DNA of 64,000 nucleotides from Arabidopsis thaliana (taxonomy: Eukaryota; Streptophyta; Magnoliopsida; Brassicales; Brassicaceae): NCBI RefSeq assembly GCF_000001735.4, contig NC_003076.8:8928001-8992000 (forward strand), given 5' to 3'. Shown piece after piece: positions 1-10,799 of this stretch. Each line of letters starts with the position of its first letter. The first letter of the stretch is position 1. A program made the translations under genes and the position numbers. Under the pieces are notes generated by a model that was not told the origin of the DNA, searched no databases, and saw only the letters and a program-made list of their open reading frames with translations.

Positions 1-333
1 GTAAATCACTTGTTGGATGGACTCCATAACCGTGGCCCATGTCCTTGGAGGATAGGTCCGTCAGCCCATTGGTGTGACGGCCCATCGACCAGTCGGCCCA
101 CCAGTCCACCGGTCCATCGGCCCGTCGGTCTGTCGGCCCGGCCTATGGAGAGAAGCCACAGTTGGTCCGGCCCGTAGGTCCGGCCCATGGAGACTAGACA
201 TAGGTCGGTCATATACTTAAGTAGTTATGGGCTTTTGTAACCTAGCCCATTAGACATGTAACCTCCTCAAGTATGTATATATATGTGATGTAACCTCATT
301 ATGAATCGATAAGAAACAAGTTAGTTCTTCACA
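1..333 (+). repeat. Left LTR of the Copia element (first ~4 bases outside window)
   Basis: Aligned with the right LTR from base 5996 without gaps. It ends in …TTCTTCACA at 333, just before the primer-binding region. The middle is rich in GGCCC/CGGCCC words. The 3' part carries AT-rich sequence (TATATATATG) that could be the TATA region, and the transcript start should lie downstream of it. Confidence 0.95.
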
Positions 334-352
334 CGTTATCAGCACGAGCTTG
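334..352 (+). other. Putative primer-binding site
   Basis: The bases immediately after the left LTR contain TTATCAGCACGAG. This partly resembles the TATCAG core of initiator-Met-tRNA-complementary primer sites used by plant Copia elements. Position is the main evidence; the match is partial. Confidence 0.5.
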
Positions 353-569
353 CTCTTAACAAAACCCTAGCAGCCGTCGCTCAACCCTAGCTCGTCCGCC
401 GTCCGCCGTCCGCTGTTCCGTCGACCGCCTGTCGACCGTTTGCTGACCGTCTGTCAACCGACGATACTTCCGTCGACCGCCGACTGTCAACCAGCGACCA
501 CCGTTTGATAACCAAGGTCTTTAGCTCCCGGTTCCAGTCCGTACAACCCCAAAGGAGAAAGGTAATTCA

Positions 570-905
570 TTAAACCCTAAAACTAAAGAACCCTAATCGA
601 ACATGGATCTAACAAACGGCTCCCGGTTGATTAGTGTTTGCAATATGATTGCTTGTTTGCTCGATTGTTTGTCTTGTTATTGCTTATCCTAAACTTGCAA
701 ATCGAAAACATCTTAACCTAGAATCCGAAACCCTAAAAGACATAAACCCTAAATCAAAAACACTATAATCGGATCAAAACCCTAATTCTATTTCGTGATT
801 GTTTGAAGTTATCTAGGGTGTTTAGTTTGATTGATTTCATGGTTGCATGCATGAATTGTTAAAATCCCTCATGTTGCATAAACCCTAAAACCAAAACCCT
901 AAGGA
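570..905 (+). promoter_or_regulatory. Telobox-rich untranslated leader
   Basis: AACCCTAA-type telobox words recur in the leader, near 575, 590, 731, 745, 780, 883 and 895. Such words are usually bound by telomere-repeat-binding proteins in plant promoters and 5' regions. A role in this element is inference. Confidence 0.55.
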
Positions 906-919
906 AAATAGAAAATCGC

Positions 920-1075
920 TAAAAAGGAAAATTTACCCTAAGACCGAAAAAGGAAACTCTCCCAAAAGGAAAAAGAAAAAATAATCCCTAGAGAAAAGAG
1001 GAAATTCTCCTAAAGAGAAAAGGGAAATTATCCTAGAGAAAAGAGGAAATTGTCCCAAGGGAAAGAGGAAAAGAG
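920..1075 (+). repeat. Purine-rich degenerate tandem repeat in the Copia leader
   Basis: Several imperfect copies of a unit of roughly 25 bp, built on AGAGAAAAGAGGAAATT with short CTCCTA or TATCCTA spacers, lie just upstream of the gag start. No function is evident. Confidence 0.6.
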
Positions 1076-1176
1076 AAAGTCAAATCCTTGAGTAAATAGA
1101 AAAATCGATTTATGGTCTTCATGACATTTACGATTTGTCCATTACATGATATTGACTCGTAACTTCTTCATTGTAG

Positions 1177-4100
1177 ATGTCGAAGCTCACAAACCTCATG
1201 TACGCTGCACTCTTGGCATCTGGTGACAATTACCTTCAATGGGCATTGGACACCAAGATTGAGCTGAAGTCTAAAGGACTCGCCGAGTGCATTGTGGAAG
1301 GCAATGAGAAAACGGAGAGGTCAAAGTATCAGGCGATTTCAATCATACGCCATCACATAGCAGAGAGTTTGAAAAATCAGTACCTTACGGTCGAGGATCC
1401 ACTTGAGCTTTGGCTTGAGTTGAAGAATCGATACGACCACCAAAGGACCATACAACTACCCAAAGCCCAACATGATTGGCTTAACCTCAGGATCCAGGAT
1501 TACAAATCCGTGGAGGAGTATAACTCCGAGCTCTTTAAGATTGTCTCTATCCTGAGGCTGTGTGGTGAGAAGGTGACTGAGAATGACATGCTCGAGAAAA
1601 CTTTCTCGACCTTTCACGCGAACAACGTACTGCTTCAGCAACAGTACCGTGCGAAAGGGTTTACGACTTACACAAGTCTAGCCTCCTGCTTGCTTCTTGC
1701 TGAGAAGAACAATGAGCTGTTACTCATGAACAGCGCATTGAGACCTCCCGGATCCACAGCTGTGCCCGAAGCCAATAGAGCCGAAATGGCCAAAGCGCCT
1801 AATGAACCTCAGGCGACCAAGGAATCCAACTACGTCCATAGGGGTAACCCTCACGGCCGTGGCCGTGGCAGAGGACGTGGTGGAAGAGGTCGTGGCAATT
1901 TCTACGGCCAAGGAAACCACTATGGTGGTAGAGGCCGTGGGAACTATGGCCGAGGTAGAGGTAGAGGCCGCGGTGTTAACAAACCGCGAGGAAAGGCTAA
2001 GTCCGTGTGCTATAGGTGTGGCATGGACGACCATTGGGCAAAGACGTGCAGAACCTCTAAGCACCTCATTGAGGCATATCAAGAGATGATAAAGCAAAAG
2101 GGACCCGAAGCCAATTTGGTTCATCTCGATGGTGAAGGGGATTTCGACCACGAGAACGATGACCTAATGGATTATGAGACTTCGGACATCTTGGGAAAAT
2201 ATACATCTAGTTTTAAATTTGCTTTGTTTGCTTTGCTTTGTAGTTTGATCTCTATTGCGCGATGTCTTGGATTTATTTATTTTAATGGAATTGCTTTGCT
2301 TCATTATTGTTTGCTTTATCGCCTAAGATATAGTTCTTGTCCACATTTAGAAATGGCCGAGGACAAGGACATACTCATAGTGGACAGTGGCTCAAGCCAC
2401 ACGATATTGAGAGACAAAAGATATTTCATAAATCTAACATTGAGAAATGCCAACATTAGCACTATAGCGGGTATAGCGAGTCTCATTGAGGGCTACGGCC
2501 AAGCCCATGTACTCTTACCAAACGGCACACATCTTGAAATAAGTGATGCCTTGTATTCACCCAGCTCAAAGAGGAGCTTGTTAAGTTTCAAAGACATACG
2601 TCTTAATGGTTTCCACGTTGAAACAAAGGGTGAAGGGAATAGAGAATTCCTACATGTAACAGAGATCGCCCAAGGACATAAGAGAGTCCTAGAAACTATA
2701 CCCGCATTGTCCACTGGTCTTTATCATACTAAGATCAACATGATCGAAGCTAATTTGGCAATGAACAAAGAGTTCATAGAGGAGTTCACTTTGTGGCATG
2801 ACCGGCTTGGCCATCCGGGTCATAACATGATGCGAAAGCTAATGATAAGTTCAAAGGGGCACACCCTAAAAGAAAAGAGAGTTATCCCAAAGAAGCTCAC
2901 GTGTGCTGCATGTGCACAAGGGAAACTCATAATAAGGCCATTACCGGCAAAGGTCAATAAAGAGACCATAAACTTTCTAGAAAGGATACAAGGGGACATA
3001 TGTGGACCAATACACCCACCATGTGGGACGTTTCGATACTTCATGGTCCTCATTGACGCATCGACAAGATGGTCACATGTTTGTCTGTTGTCCTCTAGGA
3101 ACCAAGCATTTGCTAGGTTACTGACCCAGATCATTCGTCTGAGAGCCCATTTTCCAGATTTTCCGCTTAAGACTATACGTCTAGATAATGCCGGTGAATT
3201 CACGTCCCAAGCGTTTAATGGCTACTGTATGTCCATGGGGGTAAGTGTGGAACATCCCGTGGCACATGTACATACACAGAACGGATTAGCGGAATCCTTC
3301 ATTAAACGAATCCAATTGATAGCTCGACCATTACTGATGAGGTCGAGGCTCCCAGTAGCCGCTTGGGGACATGCTGTATTACATGCATCGGAACTTATTC
3401 GTATCAGGCCATCTAGTGAACACAAATATTCACCATCCCAATTGTTAACGGGTCATGAGCCAGACATATCCCATCTAAGGATATTCGGGTGTGCCGTATA
3501 TGTACCAATTGCTCCACCACAGAGAACAAAGATGGGACCTCAGAGGAGGATGGGAATATATGTTGGATTTGATTCTCCCACCATTATAAAGTATCTAGAG
3601 CCAACAACGGGTGATCTATTTAAGGCTAGATACGCGGATTGTCACTTCAGTGAATCCGAGTTTCCTGCGTTAGGTGGTGAGACGAACAAGCTGGGTAAAG
3701 AAATAAAAGAGATAGCATGGAATCAAACATCCTTGAATTGGCAAGATCCTCGGACTCTGATGTGCGATTCAGAGGTCCATAAAATTATACATTTGCAAAA
3801 GCTAGCTAATGAGTTGCCAGATTCCTTTGCTGACCCAAAGAGAGTTGTGAAATCGTACATACCAGCTTGTAATGCACCAGTACGTATTGATATCCAGAAG
3901 GGAATCAATGTAATTGCTACCAAGTCTAACCCACAGAAGAAACGAGGTAGACCAGTAGGTTCCAAAGATAAAAATCCTCGAAAGACTAAGAAAGGTGCAA
4001 TGGGAACCGAGGTAAAGGAAACCATAGACATGGCCGCGGCAAGTCCTAAGGAACCACCAAATGAGATTTGGGACGCCGAAGCTCATGGTCCTGAAGGAAT

Positions 4101-5835
4101 TGATAATGATGAGATCTCAATAAACTACATCATGTCTGGAATAAAATGGAACCGAAAAGAAGTCGACGTCGACGAGAAATTTGCATATGAGGTAGCATAT
4201 GAGATAAATGAGGATCATGAACCCACGTCTATCATAGAGTGCACTCAAAGGTCAGATTGGCTAAAGTGGAAAGAAGCCATTGACGTGGAGTTAGGTTCAT
4301 TAAAGAGAAGAGATGTGTTTGGTCCAATATTGAGGACACCATCTAATATAAAGCCAGTAGGACACAAGTGGGTCTTTGTGAGGAAGAGAAATGAGAAAAA
4401 CGAAATCGTGAGGCATAAGGCACGGCTTGTGGCACAAGGATTCTCACAAAGACCGGGAGTAGATTATGAAGAGACATACTCCCCTGTGGTGGATGCAACG
4501 ACTTTTAGATATCTAATAAGTCTGGCAATAAGAGAGAACCTTGACTTACGGTTAATGGATGTTGTAACCGCATATCTATATGGTCCACTGGATAATGAGA
4601 TATATATGAGATTACCAGAGGGTATTGAGCTCAAAGGAAAAGATAAGAATGGGTCTCGAGACCAATACTGCATAAGGCTGAACAGATCGCTTTATGGGCT
4701 GAAACAAAGTGGGCGCATGTGGTACAATAGGTTAAGTGAGTACTTAGTCAAAGAGGGCTATAAAAATGACCCCATCAGTCCATGTATCTTCATCAAGAAG
4801 TTTGCTAGCAAAGGATTTGTGATAATAGCAGTATATGTGGATGATTTGAACATCCTGGGAACCTCTGGGGAAATCGCCCAAACAGTCGAATATCTAAAGA
4901 AAGAATTCGAAATGAAAGACCTAGGCAAGACAAAGTTCTGTTTGGGATTGCAGCTTGAGTACGTAGATAAAGGAATCCTTGTGCATCAAAGGGCATATAC
5001 AGAAACAGTACTCAAGAGATTTAATATGGACAAGGCCCACCCATTGACCAGCCCAATGCAGGTGAGGAGCCTAGGATTGGATAGTGATCCATTCGGTCCA
5101 AAGAAGGATGATGAAGAAATTCTCGGTCCTGAAGTGTCATATCTCAGTGCCATAGGAGCGTTGATGTACCTGTCTAGCCACACTAGACCGGACATATGTT
5201 TTGCCGTGAACCTCCTCTCTAGATTCAGTTCTTGTCCGACCAAGAGGCACTGGGAAGGAATCAAGCATTTGCTTCGATACCTACAAGGGACAATTGATTT
5301 TGGTTTATATTATACTAACCATAACAAAGAAGGTTTAGTTGGTTTTGCTGATGCAGGATATCTTTCAGATCCGCACAATGGAAAGTCACAAACGGGTTAT
5401 GTGTTTACTCATGGTGGAACCGCAATATCCTGGAGATCAATGAAGCAGACCATCGCGGCCACTTCCTCTAACCAGGCGGAGATATTGGCGATGCACGAGG
5501 CCAGCCGCGAGTGTGTGTGGTTGAGGTCAATGACTCAACACATACGAGCCGATTGTGGAATGGTCGAAGCCAAGGAGCCGACTATCATATACGAGGACAA
5601 CGCGGCATGCATTGCTCAGCTCAAGGAAGGATACATCAAGGGAGATCGGACGAAGCACATTCTGCCCAAGTTCTTCTACACGCATGACCTACAGAAGGAT
5701 GGTGAAGTTAAGGTGGTACAAGTACGTTCAAGCGACAATTCAGCCGATCTATTCACCAAGGCATTACCAGCAACGACATTGAGGAAGCTCGCGCATCAGA
5801 TTGGGATGCGGAGGCTTAAGGACTTACAGGGATGA
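1177..5835 (+). CDS. Copia gag-pol polyprotein
   Basis: A single frame of 1552 aa encodes the retrotransposon capsid, protease, integrase, reverse transcriptase and RNase H for cytoplasmic particle assembly, cDNA synthesis and integration. From the N-terminus: gag; an RG-rich stretch (about residues 226-267); a CCHC zinc knuckle (278-291, CYRCGMDDHWAKTC); the protease active site DSGSS from residue 403; the integrase zinc region from His541 and integrase Asp607 and Asp670; reverse transcriptase YVDD at 1220-1223; and RNase H with Asp1392 in ADAGYLSD. No stop or frameshift is seen. Between gag and protease is a T-rich block (2210-2350) coding an unusual hydrophobic segment that may be an intron (see findings). 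The start chosen is the first ATG of the frame after the leader. Confidence 0.95.
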   Translation: MSKLTNLMYAALLASGDNYLQWALDTKIELKSKGLAECIVEGNEKTERSKYQAISIIRHHIAESLKNQYLTVEDPLELWLELKNRYDHQRTIQLPKAQHDWLNLRIQDYKSVEEYNSELFKIVSILRLCGEKVTENDMLEKTFSTFHANNVLLQQQYRAKGFTTYTSLASCLLLAEKNNELLLMNSALRPPGSTAVPEANRAEMAKAPNEPQATKESNYVHRGNPHGRGRGRGRGGRGRGNFYGQGNHYGGRGRGNYGRGRGRGRGVNKPRGKAKSVCYRCGMDDHWAKTCRTSKHLIEAYQEMIKQKGPEANLVHLDGEGDFDHENDDLMDYETSDILGKYTSSFKFALFALLCSLISIARCLGFIYFNGIALLHYCLLYRLRYSSCPHLEMAEDKDILIVDSGSSHTILRDKRYFINLTLRNANISTIAGIASLIEGYGQAHVLLPNGTHLEISDALYSPSSKRSLLSFKDIRLNGFHVETKGEGNREFLHVTEIAQGHKRVLETIPALSTGLYHTKINMIEANLAMNKEFIEEFTLWHDRLGHPGHNMMRKLMISSKGHTLKEKRVIPKKLTCAACAQGKLIIRPLPAKVNKETINFLERIQGDICGPIHPPCGTFRYFMVLIDASTRWSHVCLLSSRNQAFARLLTQIIRLRAHFPDFPLKTIRLDNAGEFTSQAFNGYCMSMGVSVEHPVAHVHTQNGLAESFIKRIQLIARPLLMRSRLPVAAWGHAVLHASELIRIRPSSEHKYSPSQLLTGHEPDISHLRIFGCAVYVPIAPPQRTKMGPQRRMGIYVGFDSPTIIKYLEPTTGDLFKARYADCHFSESEFPALGGETNKLGKEIKEIAWNQTSLNWQDPRTLMCDSEVHKIIHLQKLANELPDSFADPKRVVKSYIPACNAPVRIDIQKGINVIATKSNPQKKRGRPVGSKDKNPRKTKKGAMGTEVKETIDMAAASPKEPPNEIWDAEAHGPEGIDNDEISINYIMSGIKWNRKEVDVDEKFAYEVAYEINEDHEPTSIIECTQRSDWLKWKEAIDVELGSLKRRDVFGPILRTPSNIKPVGHKWVFVRKRNEKNEIVRHKARLVAQGFSQRPGVDYEETYSPVVDATTFRYLISLAIRENLDLRLMDVVTAYLYGPLDNEIYMRLPEGIELKGKDKNGSRDQYCIRLNRSLYGLKQSGRMWYNRLSEYLVKEGYKNDPISPCIFIKKFASKGFVIIAVYVDDLNILGTSGEIAQTVEYLKKEFEMKDLGKTKFCLGLQLEYVDKGILVHQRAYTETVLKRFNMDKAHPLTSPMQVRSLGLDSDPFGPKKDDEEILGPEVSYLSAIGALMYLSSHTRPDICFAVNLLSRFSSCPTKRHWEGIKHLLRYLQGTIDFGLYYTNHNKEGLVGFADAGYLSDPHNGKSQTGYVFTHGGTAISWRSMKQTIAATSSNQAEILAMHEASRECVWLRSMTQHIRADCGMVEAKEPTIIYEDNAACIAQLKEGYIKGDRTKHILPKFFYTHDLQKDGEVKVVQVRSSDNSADLFTKALPATTLRKLAHQIGMRRLKDLQG

Positions 5836-5982
5836 CCAATTCAGGGGGAGTAATGCGTGCTGTACTCTTTTTCCTCACTATGGTTTTGTCCCGAAAGGGT
5901 TTTCCTAGTAAGGTTTTAATGAGGCAGCATCCCCCTAGCGCATTACTGAGATCTCGTAGGCATCTACACGGTTATGTCATCC

Positions 5983-5991
5983 AAGGGGGAG
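5983..5991 (+). other. Polypurine tract
   Basis: AAGGGGGAG lies directly against the TG that opens the right LTR, the expected place and composition for plus-strand primer formation. Confidence 0.85.
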
Positions 5992-6328
5992 TGTTGTAAA
6001 CCACTTGTTGGATGGACTCCATAACCGTGGCCCATGTCCTTGGAGGATAGGTCCGTCAGCCCATTGGTGTGACGGCCCATCGACCAGTCGGCCCACCAGT
6101 CCACCGGTCCATCGGCCCGTCGGTCTGTCGGCCCGGCCCGTGGAAAGAAGCCACAGTTGGTCCGGCCCGTAGGTCCGGCCCATGGAAACTAGACATAGGT
6201 CGGTCATATACTTAAGTAGTTATGGGCTTTTGTAACCTAGCCCATTAGACATGTAACCTCCTCAAGTATGTATATATATGTGATGTAACCTCATTATGAA
6301 TCAATAAGAAACAAGTTAGTTCTTCACA
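5992..6328 (+). repeat. Right LTR of the Copia element
   Basis: This 337-bp LTR starts TGTTGTAAA and ends TTCTTCACA. It matches the left LTR except for six transitions. The bases just after it (TTTCT) would be one target-site copy; the partner lies outside the window. Confidence 0.95.
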
Positions 6329-7500
6329 TTTCTTTTTATTTGATCAAGTACATAATTGAAAAAGAAAAAAAAAGAAGCTAAAAGACATCTGTAATAAAAA
6401 TTAGAAAGAAAAATTTCGACATAATTTATACCTATATTATATTGTCTAAACACTTCTTAAAATATCGCATATAATTTACAGTCAAAATATTGCTCATTAT
6501 CTAAACAGAAACATTCGTAAAATAATTTCACCTCCCAAATTTTAAACAAAACAAGCAAAAACAATTGCGATGTCTGAAAATTCACCTCGTCATAGACGAA
6601 GTAGAAATCCCAAAGAAGCGACCATAAGGTATAATTAGATTTTGCGGAGATACTTGTAACAATTTTTACCATTTTTCATGATATTGAAGAGATCCTATCA
6701 ATACGGCCAAGATAAAAACAACTTGATTATGAGATCCACAATGGAATCTAAAATGGACGATCTATATATCTGACTAGAGAGATCTAGTATAGATTTCAAT
6801 ATGTCCAAATTTATTAACAAAAATATGAGAAAAAAAAAACATGTGGAGGCCGTACATCTAGCAATAATTGGAAAAAAGGGTCAGCAGAATTATAAATGTG
6901 CAGGTCTTAATTTCTGACGAATGTACAAGCAGTGGTCCTAATTTATATGACACTTCTACTAGGGAATGAAATCATTTCGACAACGAAATTTCATTGACAC
7001 ACTCATTGGTAGGACACATATTCAATTACTTATGTCCGTTAAAAAAAAGTAAGTTTAGTTAAAACAAAGATTATGTATATAAACAAAAAAAACCTCACCA
7101 CAATACTCTGCCAAAAAAAATTGAACCAAAAAAGAGAAGAAAAACAAAGAGCATACCTAACTATGGAAATCTAAAAAAACAAAAATAAAAGAAAGAAAAG
7201 AGAAAAAGAAAAATTAGAAACATAGAAAGAAGGTATAGAAAGATTTACAAAGTGGGTTATAAGCATGCAAAGAGAAGAGGGTCCCCTCCTCTCCTTTGGG
7301 GCAGATGATCATCAATTCCCACCACAATCACTCTCACTAAATTTCCTTTTCATTCTTTTCCCCAATTTGCATTGCAGCTGGAGATAAGTCTTAATTTACA
7401 TCACCTCCTTTGAAACAAAACCATCAATTTTTTTTCGATCGCTACCGGCATTTGGCAAGTTATGTTTTCTTGATAGAAAACCTTAGCTTTTCTCTACTGT
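6329..7500. other. AT-rich intergenic DNA
   Basis: This spacer lies between the Copia element and the 3' end of YUC6. It has many A-runs and no frame that looks coding. Nothing else was recognised. Confidence 0.7.
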
Positions 7501-7519
7501 CTAGTCAATAAGTTTTGAT

Positions 7520-10224
7520 TCAGATTTTTTTTACTTGCTCGTCTTGTTTCCAACACTTGTGTATGTCTTCAGCTATTCTCTTTGCATCCATTGATGCTCC
7601 ACTAATCCCACGTTTTGTGAATCCGACCGCGTATAGCCCACATTCCCCTCTCCATCCCTCAGGGAACTCTTGTATTGGAAATCCATCTTTCTTACTAAAC
7701 ATTTTATTCTCCTGAAAAATTATATGTTTTCCAAAAACCCATTTAGTACAAAATTCATAATGGATGTATATTTTTGGTCTTAAGAAAATAAGAATAAAGA
7801 CTTTAATAATTTGTTAAAGAAGGTGGACAAAGGTAAAATAACAATATTATCATTATTATTGAATACCTTTAGCCAAGAGGGTACGTTGCTTTTGTAGCCA
7901 GTTGCTAATATAATGGCGTCAAATCTCTCTGTTTTTCCGTTATCGAACTCAACTTCATGTCGTTTTAACCTTCTTATCCCCGAACACACCTTTTTACCAT
8001 TAACAAAATCAACTATCACAATCAGTAAACTGGTTTTTAGTATGTATTCATATCATATATTCTTTGATTAGATTATACACTACCTTAATGTCTCCGGTTT
8101 TGATTTTGGCTAGCGTGCCAACGTCGAGAACCGGAGTTTTACCGGAGATATTTTTGAGCTCGAGTGGACCTAACCGGGGCCTGTTAAGACCTAAAAGGGT
8201 AGTATCCCCGAGGATGAACCGGGAAACAACCAAAAGGAAACGGTCAACAAGCCGGATGGGCAGCCATTTCAGTAAGAACATGGACAGCCCAAAAGTTGAA
8301 GTACCCAACATCTCTCGTGGTAGGACGTGCACCTTCACAAGTAAAAAGAAAACATAATTAGCAATACAGCAGATAAATAATTTGGATGAGAAAATCATAT
8401 TATTATCTATTAGTTTATCATGAATAATAATATTAAGAGACTGTTTTTCTTTTCTTTTGTGAGAATGTTTGCGCGTGCTCGTGACAATCCCAATAAAGTT
8501 GTTGTTCTCTTAGTTTTTATTCTTTGAAAATGTTATAAAAATAATATTTATGTATTAAAGAAATTAGGTAAACCTCTTTATTCATATAAAAACTATATTA
8601 ACAAATTGTTGGAACTTGAAGTCACAAGGGCCTAAAAGACGGAATAAAATCTTAAATTAGGATAATACCAGCCTTTGTATTTTCCCGTAAATTTTGAATT
8701 TTCTAAACAGATTAAATAATAAGAATATCAAACTGAAAAAGCAAAAGAAATTTTGATACTTTTAAAAGAATTACTGTAAAGGCAAAAAATTGGAAAATAT
8801 TTGTGCAGATTATTTCTCTGAAATTATCAGCCAATTAATAAAGAATGGTAATTAAACTTCCAAAGAAGATCAATATTAGTCTAGATATATTTGTATATAA
8901 TTTGGTTTCCTTAAGAATTTTGTAACAATGAAATCTTTTTTTTTTGTAACAATGAAATCTAAAAATCACTTTTTATCGATAACAGTAAAAAAAAAATCTT
9001 TAAGCTATGCATATAATTATATTATATATATTTTCTTCAAAAATATGAGTGTTCATTTAATCAAGTAATATTTTCCATAATATTAAACATGAAGTTTTTT
9101 TCTTCTAAAACTCTTTTAACGAGAACATCTTAAAGCGCTGTAAAAAAAAGAACCTCTTAAAACATATTTGTGGAACAGAATTTAGTACAAGCTTATACTA
9201 TTAAATGAATTATGAATCTATTATATTGATCGGATAATACTTAGAATACACACATAATCCTGAAAATTCTAAAAATCTAGAAAACAAAAAGCAAAAGTTT
9301 GTAAAAAAGTAGGTAATATCTTTGAGTTAAGAATAGAAAAACAATCAGAAGATCAACTTGAATGAAAAAGCTTTTCAAGATTTTGTTTTTTAGCAATAGA
9401 AGCCATAAAACATGAAGGAGCAAAAATATCGAAAACGCATGAGAAAAGGATAATATAATCTCCACAATACTTTCTATTTTAAAAAAATCAAGAAACCGAA
9501 AAAGCAAAAAAAAAAAAAAAAAAAAGAAACTCACAGCGTCTCTGACAACGAGAGAAGGCTGAGCACCGAAGTTGCAGAGATCCAAACAAACCTCCATACC
9601 GGAGTTTCCACATCCGACGACAAGAACCCTTTTTCCGGCGAAATCTCCACCGGTTTTATAATGACACGTGTGCTTAACTACCCCGGCGGCTGCAAACTTA
9701 TCCATCCCCTCAAACCTAGGTACCACCGGCTCCGCATTCTCCCCCGTCGCCGCCACTAACCACCGACAAACATACTCCGTCGTGCCTTCTTCTCCCACGC
9801 TAGTCACGCGCCACATCCCAAGGTTTTCATCAAACGCAGCCGACTCAACCGTTTGGTTAAACTCCGGCTTTATGTCAAACCTCCGAGCGTAGTCCTCAAG
9901 GTACTCGATGAACTGTTGCTTCGTCGGGTAGGTAGGGAAATCTCCGGGGAAGGGTATAATCGGAAGTTCACAGAATTGTTTAGGAAGGTGAAGATGAAGA
10001 CGGTCATAAGTCTTGAGCTGCCATAGTGATGCTATACAGTTTGATCTCTCTAGTAGTACGGACGTGATACCTCTCTCTTTTAAACATGCTGCCGTGGCTA
10101 GTCCCGACGGTCCGGCGCCTACGATCACCGGACCGGTGACGACGCAGATACGACGCGGTGACGTCATGCCGCGGTGGTCATGTGCTAGTTTACCTTCCAT
10201 CTCTCTCTTCCAACAGAAATCCAT
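7520..10224 (-). CDS. YUC6: Indole-3-pyruvate monooxygenase YUCCA6
   Basis: Flavin monooxygenase that converts indole-3-pyruvate to indole-3-acetic acid with NADPH and O2, the rate-limiting auxin step. Exons: 10224-9535, 8332-8084, 7989-7867, 7711-7520, all phase 0, giving 417 aa. Motifs: FAD-binding GAGPSG (36-41), NADPH-binding GCGNSG (204-209), and the FMO signature ATGY (342-345). The protein starts [11 protein letters not shown], as remembered for Arabidopsis YUC6. The ATG is at 10224; an in-frame TTG lies just upstream. Intron 1 (9534-8333) is unusually long for the gene, about 1.2 kb, and AT-rich. The gene points toward the Copia element. Nothing looks broken. Confidence 0.97.
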
Positions 10225-10776
10225 CAAGAAAATAACTTCTTCTTGGTTCTCTCTCTTGGCTGTTATCTATATATATATAGAGAGAAAGAGACTTTTGGTG
10301 TAATAAGTACGTATTGGTTAAGAGAATACGAGAAGGGTTTGTAGTATAGAAGTAGTGGTGGTGGTGGTGACACTAATTAAGAACAAAGGACAGAAAGAAC
10401 AATTTGACATTGATGGCATATGGAGTAAGTAAAAAAAAAAAGAGAGATGGTAAAAAAAAAAGTTTTAGTTAAGTAAAAGTATTTATAATGGATTTTTTGA
10501 AGAGAAATATTCTCTAAAGATCGGAATCAAAGAGGTTAGGGTTTGGATTGAATCTGCTGAAAAGGAGGGAGAGAAAGAGAGAGATCTTATCCAAATGAGA
10601 AGAATGAGTAAAGAGAGTGAGAGAGATAAGCGTTGTGTTTGTGTTTTGATGAGAGTGTAAACCGGAGGATGATCAGAGAACTACGGGTCTCTTAAATCGC
10701 CATTCAAACTTATAGGAAAGAGAGAGAGAGATTGTTAGTTTTGATGTGACTATCTCTCATGTGTGATTGATTATGT

Positions 10777-10787
10777 GTATTTATATA
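10777..10787 (-). promoter_or_regulatory. Possible TATA box of YUC6
   Basis: On the minus strand TATATAAATAC lies about 555 bp upstream of the YUC6 ATG. Between them is a GA/CT-rich leader-like region (10320-10735). The start site is not proven. A second AT-repeat at 10266-10280, close to the ATG, is an alternative. Confidence 0.35.
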
Positions 10788-10799
10788 ATTATGAGTGTG

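Larger units (their letters stand above)
1..6328 (+). mobile_element. Ty1/Copia LTR retrotransposon, nearly complete
   Basis: Two LTRs of about 337 bp flank an internal region with one long gag-pol frame. The right LTR runs TG…CA (5992-6328). The left LTR begins at base 1 and matches from the fifth LTR base, so only about 4 bases plus the left target-site copy lie outside the window. Order is LTR, primer-binding region, long untranslated leader (334-1176), gag-protease-integrase-RT-RNase H, polypurine tract, LTR. Integrase before reverse transcriptase defines the Copia superfamily. The LTRs differ at 6 of 333 aligned sites, all transitions, so insertion is fairly recent. It lies about 1.2 kb beyond the 3' end of YUC6. 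The reading frame is intact, so the element could be autonomous. The exact family was not identified. Confidence 0.95.

Noticed and set aside
1720..2151. 143-codon antisense frame in the Copia gag
   Set aside because: Complement of the RG-rich gag repeat; low-complexity artefact.
9277..9534. C-terminal extension of YUC6 exon 1 (Phe/Leu-rich)
   Set aside because: Read-through of intron 1 past a good GTGAGT donor; absent from the YUC family.
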